From Endomychus coccineus (Eukaryota; Arthropoda; Insecta; Coleoptera; Endomychidae), in contig OY294067.1 of assembly GCA_958510875.1 (NCBI GenBank), positions 253,719,736 to 253,783,735 of the forward strand: a stretch of DNA of 64,000 bases. The letters are read 5' to 3'. The stretch's first letter is position 1, and each line of letters starts with the position of its first letter. Below the pieces are notes generated by a model, which was given only the letters and a program-made list of their open reading frames with translations, had not been told where the DNA came from and searched no databases. Shown piece by piece: positions 57,216 to 64,000 of the stretch. Made by a program: the position numbers and the translations under genes.

Positions 57216-57524
57216 AAATTAGGTATATTGTTGAAGTTATAGGTAAGCGAGTTAATCTCAAAGCATTTTTCGAGGCTTTTATATTTTTTGAGATCTTTTT
57301 AGGTAGGGTTTGAAACTTGTAACATTAGACATGGCGCTAAAACTTCCGCGAAGATTGACAAAGGTACATAAATCTCAATAATCCCGTCGAAACTAGATGG
57401 CGCTTAACCTGAGGGCGTATAAAGTCCCTATATAGGCACTATAACTCATCAATCACCTTTATCCACGAAAAATACTGTTAAAATACTAAGGTCGTTCTGC
57501 TACCAAGTAGCCATCATGAGAGTA

Positions 57525-57590
57525 ATCTCCGAGTTTATTAGACTTTAGTGGCGTATAAAGTTTATTAGACTTTAGTGGCGTATAAAGTTC
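57525..57590. repeat. 27-bp tandem duplication
   Basis: GTTTATTAGACTTTAGTGGC plus GTATAAA occurs twice in direct succession. GTGGCGTATA recurs once more near 57614. Confidence 0.8.
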
Positions 57591-57599
57591 TTACAGGGT

Positions 57600-58334
57600 A
57601 CAGACGCACTTCAGTGGCGTATATATATTGAAGTAGAATATCCCTGTGCATCAGCCAGAACTCCAGAGGGAGGGCTAACTTATCCTAGCAATAATTGTAA
57701 ACTCAATTTTCATCATAAGGGATTCGGATATGACCTAAACTTAATTTCAATGGAAAAATATCTTCATTCATAAAAAACAGTATCTACTATAGACTATACG
57801 TTGTTGTCTACATGAATACACATTTCCTTCTTGAAAATGACTGACAAAATAATAAAAAAATTAATTTATTGAAAATATCATATTCATACAGCATAGTCAA
57901 ATGATATACATGATACTTTAGTCTAAATGTTTAAACAAGAAATTTTAGTCTAACTGTTATACGTTCGTGGTCTAACACATTAAGCCCTGAGCTCGTAAGG
58001 TTGAATATCTTTGGTGTGGTGGCTGAGGGCAATTTGCAATGAAAAATGTTTCTGCGACTGCGTGGTATTTTCCTATAACACATCATACTCGTCATAGAAT
58101 TATTCTTGTTTACCGTTCGTTCTTAACCTCGTTCGTTGTTCTTTCCCACTCTATTGTATCTGTGTTGCTCGCAACTTCGCAAGTAGCCGGACCAAACAGT
58201 GGTAAAACAAATACAATAAAAATATAAGTGCGTATAAACTTAAAACTCATCTAATAAAATTCTCCTGCACTTATGTCTCGCGAAATAGCACTTTATTAAT
58301 GTAATTGGGAGAATTTAAGTTTTTGTATTTGAAA
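57600..58334 (+). promoter_or_regulatory. Presumed HDAC1 promoter and 5' UTR
   Basis: No other gene or element is visible between the OSER1-like gene's flank and the HDAC1 start codon. No core promoter motif can be singled out. Confidence 0.3.
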
Positions 58335-61300
58335 ATGTCGACTCAACCACACAGTAGAAAGAGGGTGTGTTATTACTATGATAGTGAGTATTATTTTTAT
58401 TTTCGCATTCTTAGAATTTATGGCAATTTAGAGATTTGTTGGCATTCGAAATCTTTCACCGCATGCATGTAATTATATATGCATTTAAGAAATGCTGGTT
58501 ATGTTGACATTTGTACACTTTTTGAAATTATAAGTCCAGATATGAATGGTAGACTTTGGGCACCGTAGATTTCGGGTCGTTTCATTGGTCTAGGTGTGTT
58601 GTGACGTCACTATGACGCTATTTTCTTACGGTGTCATGATGCCGAGTATAGTTTCGTAGTTTTCAATTATTCTTAATTTTTATAAAATTAATTTTAATAG
58701 GTGATATTGGAAATTACTACTATGGACAAGGACACCCCATGAAACCACATCGCATACGCATGACCCACAATTTATTGCTGAATTATGGACTCTATAGAAA
58801 AATGGAAATTTATGTAAGTGATGCCACCAAAGTGATTCATTTAGGAGATAATATGTATTATTATATCGTATAAATTTTACTATACTATATGAGATTTTTA
58901 AAGTGAATTAAATTGTCAGCAGTAACATTCCATTTAAAACTTAGAATTGTCCTGCTTTTTAATTTATCAAAAATATAATGAGTTATTATTGCTTGAATTG
59001 TAGGGAAGAGATCTTTCACCCTAACTGGAAAAGAATACTGAAAGTTAGATATAAAATTTATCAGTAAAAGACCACTAAACGCCACATTGCCAGCGGTAGA
59101 TAGTTCCTGCCTTTTATTTTATGTTGTTTGAAAAGTCTTGTTTCATTTATTAGATATGTATAGCAGGTACAAACAGTAAAGTAATAAACTCACTACTCAG
59201 GTAATTTTTGAACATCCCTAAAAATGTTATAACAAAGCAGAGAGATGATAGGTTATTAGTGGTAACTTTCAAATGGTCTAACTAAACAGAATTAGATGCA
59301 TAATTATGGCAAATGAGGAAAGGTATGTGATTGAAGACAATTCAGTTATGATTATGTATGACAAATATAAAAAAACTAGACCACTTGTATGCTTGTCTCA
59401 TCTATTCACAAAATTGATAGAATAGGTCTTAAGAAACCTAAAGTAACATTAAATTTTGCAATTCTTTACCACACATTATAGTGGATATTGATCATATCTT
59501 GATTAAAAATAACGTACATGATTTATCAAAATTGGTCTACAGTTATGAAAATTATCGAAAAATGACGTCTCATTCTACAAGAGATCAGTAGCAGTAAAAC
59601 GATGCTTCAACAGCTGCATTATGTGTCTGAATTCCTTGTACCTACTATTATATACATTAATTGTATAAAAGTATCTAATAATGAAGTATAACTTTTTAGT
59701 GGATAAGGGTGATTATTTCTTACATACAGTGTAAATCTAATAATGGCTGAAACATCCTGCATGAAATTATGTTATAAAATAGTATCTACCTATGCAATGT
59801 GGTCATTTACAACTCGGTTATATTTTTAAAATTAGAAACTTATTTCTCCTACGAGAAGATCTGAACAAAGCCTAAACATCCAAAATCACTGAACATTAGG
59901 GTGAACTATAATTAGAATTGAACCACAATAGACCACATGGTCGCAGTGGAGGGATCAATGTTCGGCCCTCTAAGAAACTTAAACCAACTTCTTGACAGTT
60001 TCTATCAAAATGTTTGTGTGTAAATATATGTTGTCTCTTATAATATACAGAGTGTTTACTGAGTAGTCTTCAAAAATTAAAGGTGTGATTCCTCATATTT
60101 CATATTTCACATTTCATATGAACATGGGGTCTAAAGTGGTTCTGTTCCGATCTACAGGGTGTTAAAAATTGAAAAAAATCGAATTTTTCCTAATGTCGGA
60201 AACGACTTAAGATATTTTACTTCAATTTTGGTATGTTAGGTTGAAGGCAGTCTTTTCCATTAACAATTATTTTCCTACTTAAACCAGTGGCGTCCATACG
60301 CACACGCCCCTGAATTATTTGTTTAAAATAACTGGTACGCCACTGCTTTTTTTTTAGAAGACAATTGTTTCCAGATTTTCCATCCTTTCTTAACAAAATT
60401 GGTTCCGTGAGTTTTTCTTGTCCACAGTTTTGACCACTCCGATCCCCAGATATAAATTCTTCGGATTTTTATTTTTGGGGTCATCTCATTGAGACCATAG
60501 AAGAGCTGCAGAATCGAATAATACACTCGTGTAACGCTATTCGTAATGAGCCCGGCGTTCTGGAGCGAGTTATGCAGTCATTGAGGCGACGAGCAGAAGC
60601 TTGCATTAGGGCCAATGGCGGTCATTTTGAACATTTTATTTAGTTTTTTAATTTTCTGTAGTAGTCAGTTATTTTTAATTAAGAGTTTTGTAGATCGTTA
60701 CATTACTTGTAATCTGTGTTCGTATTGGCATTTGGCAAGGTAGTGTAAAATATGGGCTAAATGGGCGCTTCAGGACATAATAATATGCTTATATAAACAT
60801 TTTCATAAAAAATTACAGGAATCGCCACCTGTAAAGTTTTACATTACCTTCTGAGGGATATGAAGTTGATTTAATTTTTTTGTTCGATGTACAGGGTCCC
60901 ATTTTGGGTACTTTTGCGGGGTATCTCCTTTATTTTTAAAGATAGAGAGTTGCGGTTTTCGCGACACTGTGCTACTTTTTCGTAAAACTCAAGATGTCGT
61001 CAACAGAATTTTCATAGCCCTTTTAGTTTTTAAGATACAGGGCATTTCTGAAAATGTTGCATTTTGTGACCCCCCTCGTATCTCCGTTATCCTTCAACTT
61101 ATCGAAAAGGTAAAATAACATTCTAATAGTTTTTTTTTCCGTAGAATGCAGTGGTGTAGATAACTTTTGTTACATATTTACTGTTTTTGAGTTATATAGC
61201 AAACTTATGTTTTTTTAAATGGAACACCCTGTATATTTATAGACTATAAAATTTGTCTTTTTTTTACCTTTTCAAAAATATATGATAGTATAAACTTTTT

Positions 61301-64000
61301 TTCAGAAACACGCAAATAATTGACAATTTTTAGAAATTAAATACATATTTTAATTGTAGGCCATTGATATTGTTTATGACAAGAAACAGAAATAAACATC
61401 AAATCTCTATCGCATTTAAGCTGTTTATTTTCGTTCTTTTGGTATCATTATTCAATAGATATTTATCAATTTTTTCGAATAATGGCAGTTTACGAAAATT
61501 ATGAGAAATATGATATGATGGTATGTTTAATATACAGAGTATTGAACGTTCTGAAGAAGCTTCGGAATTATATTTCCAAAGGTGAGTAAGCTATTATGGC
61601 TATGAAAATCTCTATTATCATTTTAATTTTTGCTTGTTAGATATCCAGAAAGAAGGCAACCGTTTTTTGGGATATTTGCCCGTTTAAAAGCAAATTTAGT
61701 TGAGCACGGATCATTTGTTCACCCGCGCCCTAAAACATACAACAAAGAGAACAGGGAAAGAAAAGAGATAGATACTTTAGGATATATAGAAGCAACACCT
61801 TCGTCCTCATGTAGAAAAATTGAAAAGGAAATTGGTGTGCCAAAAACTAACGCTCAGAGTATCTTGAAGAAATAAAAGTATCATCCATACAAATTTAATA
61901 TACTACAACATTTGCATCCTGGCGATGCCGAGCGCCGGGCACTGTTTTGCCAGTGGTATTTGCAACAAATCAATGCTAACGATTTATTTGGCAGACTTGT
62001 TATCTGGTCAGACGAATGCTTTATTTCAAGTGCTGGCATTTTCAATCGTCACAATACCAGGAACTGGCGTAGTGAAAATCTGCATTTAATGTTTGAAAGG
62101 GCACAACAAGGACGCTTTGGAGTTGGGGTTTCATGTTTTATTTTGGGTAGACATATAGTTTATAGGATTTTTGAAGGAGGTCTTACAGCACGTAGATACC
62201 TAGAAATTCTTGAGGAAGTTATTCCAGAACTGCTCGAAAACATTCCATTAGCCCAGTATAATGCTGTTTACCTACAGCAAGATGGTGCCCCAAGTCATAA
62301 CTCTAGGCTTTTAAGGGCCTTTCTAAATAATAACTTTCCTCAAAGATGGATAGGTACCAACGGACCTGTTAGATGGCCTCCACGATCACCAGATCTCTCA
62401 ATTTTAGATTTTTTTTTATGGGGTTATATACAAAATGAAGTATATAAAACTCGATATGACGGCATTGCAAAACTTCGAGAGGCAATTCATTTAGCTTTTC
62501 GAAATCTGTGAATGAGAACAATGGTTCTTTTGAACGCTATTCAAAGAATCTCAAAGATGTGCCAATTTTGCATTAGAGAAAATGGTGGTCAATTTGAACA
62601 TCACATTTAATTTTTTTTAATAATGTTATTTTTTTGTGTTTTTGTTATATTGTCACTTTACGCCACAAAACTGTTGTTACAAACTTACTGTTAGAAAAAA
62701 GATCTATGGGAATTTTTTTTAATAGATACCTATATACAAAGTATCCAATTATTTGTTAGTAATATGTAAGTTGCACTTGTTTATTATTGTTATCCATAGC
62801 CTACTATTAAAATATGTATTTAATTTTCTGAAAATTGTCAATTATTTGCGTGTTTCTGAAAAAAAGTTTATACTATCATATATTTTTGAAAAGGTAAAAA
62901 AAAGACAAATTTTATAGTCTATAAATATACAGGGTGTTCCATTTAAAAAAACATAAGTTTACTTTATAACTCAAAAACAGTAAATATGTAACAAAAGTTA
63001 TCTACACCACTGCATTCTACGGAAAAAAATCTATTAGAATGTTATTTTACCTTTTCGATAAGTTGAAGGATAACGGAGATACGAGGAGGGTCACAAAATG
63101 CAACATTTTCAGAAATGCTCTGTATCTTAAAAACTAAAAGGGCTATGAAAATTCTGTTGACGGCATCTTGAGTTTTACGAAAAAGTAGCACAGTGTCGCG
63201 AAAACCGCAACTCTCTATCTTTAAAAATAAAGGAGATACCCCGCAAAAGTACCCAAAATGGGACACCCTGTACAAGGAAAAGTCGAAGAGACAAATTTTG
63301 TTAAGAATGGATTGAAAATCATGTAAAAATTGTTTTCTCCAACAAAAAAAAAGAAAAATCTTGTCTTCCGGATGGATTCCGCGTCACAATAGCTCTACTT
63401 GATGCCGACGTTTCGCCAACCATTACAGGTGGCATCTTCAGGGCAGGCGTGAGGCTTGAACTGAAACTGGTTCTACTGGTTTCTGTAGCCGTATTTATTG
63501 TAGGAAAAATCCTTCACGCTACATAGTTCACTGCCTTTGTTTCGGTGGTTAACTTCGTTCCGGCACCTGACCCTGCCGTTGTGCGATCATGTGCGAAGTG
63601 GAATTTTCGAGGATGGGTTTCCAAATGTTGGGAAGGTAATATCCTGAGTCACGGTTCAGATTATTCGGATGTTTTAGGATTTCTATAGCTTCAAGGAATT
63701 TTCGCTGATAGAAGTTTGGGGCTCGGACTAGGATTTTAGTATCTTCAAAAAGGATTTGATGATTTGTGTTCCGCAAGTGCAGATCTACTGGTGTCACGAA
63801 GTCTGACAGATTGCTTTTGGGCAGGGTGGTGGTGGGAAAGACCGTTGAGGTATCTATCGGTATGGGTGGGTTTCCGATACACAGAATGTCCTAAAGTACC
63901 GTCAGTCTGTCGACTAACCAATACATCCAGGAACGGGAGTGAACCTTGCGATTCGACTTCCATGGTGAAACGGACATTGGGATGTAATGAATTTAAATGA
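58335..64000 (+). CDS. HDAC1: Histone deacetylase Rpd3/HDAC1, first two coding exons (partial)
   Basis: Class I zinc-dependent histone deacetylase, the catalytic subunit of the Sin3, NuRD and CoREST co-repressor complexes. Exon 1 is 58335-58383 ([16 protein letters not shown], then a split Ser codon). Exon 2 is 58701-58813 ([37 protein letters not shown]), ending in GTAAGTG. The junction is GT-AG and in phase, giving 54 residues that match the near-invariant N-terminus of insect and vertebrate HDAC1/2. The next exon, expected to start RPHKA, is not found before 64000, so intron 2 exceeds 5.18 kb and carries at least two mariner remnants and a Penelope-like fragment. The catalytic core lies outside the window. 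The coding part seen is 58335-58813 only. Confidence 0.95.
58814..60045. other. HDAC1 intron 2, first part
   Basis: AT-rich sequence with no exon or element end that I can support. Confidence 0.35.
60050..60660 (+). pseudogene. Tc3/mariner-type remnant
   Basis: A tip-like ACAGAGTGTTTACTGAGTAG at about 60053 is followed, after mostly non-coding sequence, by a transposase C-terminus at about 60508-60645: [20 protein letters not shown] then [19 protein letters not shown] and stop. The catalytic core is absent and no right tip was found. The C-terminal block is a homologue of the one ending the next element. Confidence 0.65.
60892..63270 (+). mobile_element. Mariner-superfamily element with TIRs of about 470 bp
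   Basis: CAGGGT(G)TCCCATTTTGGGT at the left end is mirrored at the right (ACCCAAAATGGGACACCCTG). TA lies outside both ends (60890-60891 and 63271-63272). The inverted arms remain alignable to about 61360 and from about 62808, so each is near 470 bp, long for this superfamily. A second ACACCCTGTA motif lies inside each arm. The arms enclose one transposase gene (61482-62610). Confidence 0.88.
61482..62610 (+). pseudogene. Transposase of the long-TIR mariner element
   Basis: N-terminal helix-turn-helix pieces begin at about 61482 ([12 protein letters not shown], with a frame change near 61520). [10 protein letters not shown] then joins [17 protein letters not shown] if a 59-nt GTGAGT...TTAG intron (61582-61640) is removed. 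The DDE core is in one frame: VIWSDECF (first Asp, about 62009), [12 protein letters not shown] (second Asp, about 62282), then [20 protein letters not shown] (third Asp, about 62395). The C-terminus [13 protein letters not shown] ends at 62610. In-frame stops at 61873-61875 and 62509-62511 and the N-terminal frame change inactivate it. All three catalytic acids are still present. Confidence 0.85.
63365..63970 (-). pseudogene. Penelope-like element, 3' part
   Basis: On the - strand, [18 protein letters not shown] and [16 protein letters not shown] (63963-63850) are the end of the reverse-transcriptase domain of Penelope-like elements. After a frame change and a deletion of the linker comes [18 protein letters not shown] and REAIEI-like [20 protein letters not shown] (63775-63640), the end of the GIY-YIG region. 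The 3' tail at 63365-63560 matches 1130-1530. The element runs off the window edge and is broken. It lies in HDAC1 intron 2, antisense. Confidence 0.75.

Noticed and set aside
60284..60346. CAGTGGCGT ... ACGCCACTG inverted pair resembling another tip-only insertion
   Set aside because: The flanks do not form an 8-bp or TA duplication, so it was not added to the micro-insertion set.

Overview
The window is AT-rich, intron-bearing eukaryotic DNA. GT-AG introns, a histone deacetylase of the Rpd3/HDAC1 type and a dense load of mariner, hAT, Penelope and foldback elements indicate an insect nuclear genome. A beetle or other transposon-rich order is likely, but the order is inferred, not proven. 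No tRNA, rRNA, CRISPR array or bacterial-type operon was seen.

Four host genes are recognisable. (1) An ARMT1/DUF89 damage-control phosphatase on the + strand, six exons from 3276 to 15766, joined here in phase. (2) A gene on the - strand, about 37142 down to 18640, for a long coiled-coil centrosomal protein resembling SDCCAG8, with a Q/Y/D/P-rich repetitive C-terminal tail. It converges tail to tail on ARMT1. (3) An intronless-looking OSER1-like gene on the + strand, 55601 to 56227. (4) The first two coding exons (58335-58383 and 58701-58813) of Rpd3/HDAC1 on the + strand. Its remaining exons lie beyond the window, so its second intron exceeds 5 kb.

Most of the rest is mobile DNA. There are Penelope-like fragments at both window edges and at 40.8-42.7 kb, the last split by a 3'-truncated non-LTR element. 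hAT elements lie at 24.1-25.7, 31.0-32.6 and 44.4-46.3 kb. Mariner elements lie at 12.6, 28.3 and 60.9-63.3 kb; the last has terminal repeats of about 470 bp and a small apparent intron. A 2.83 kb DDE-like element lies at 51.5-54.3 kb. Foldback/MITE elements lie at 14.3, 34.2, 34.6-36.1, 37.95-39.1 and 56.7 kb. All recognised transposase genes are disrupted.

The most unusual pattern is a set of four insertions of only 26-60 bp, at 2816, 29707, 43048 and 54684. Each is little more than two terminal inverted repeats back to back, and each is flanked by a perfect or 7-of-8 8-bp target duplication. Two have larger relatives in the window (2531-2788 and 17288-17552) with the same ends. They look like hAT-type ends moving without a body.

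The genes do not form a pathway or cluster. They are neighbours separated by transposon-filled introns and spacers.
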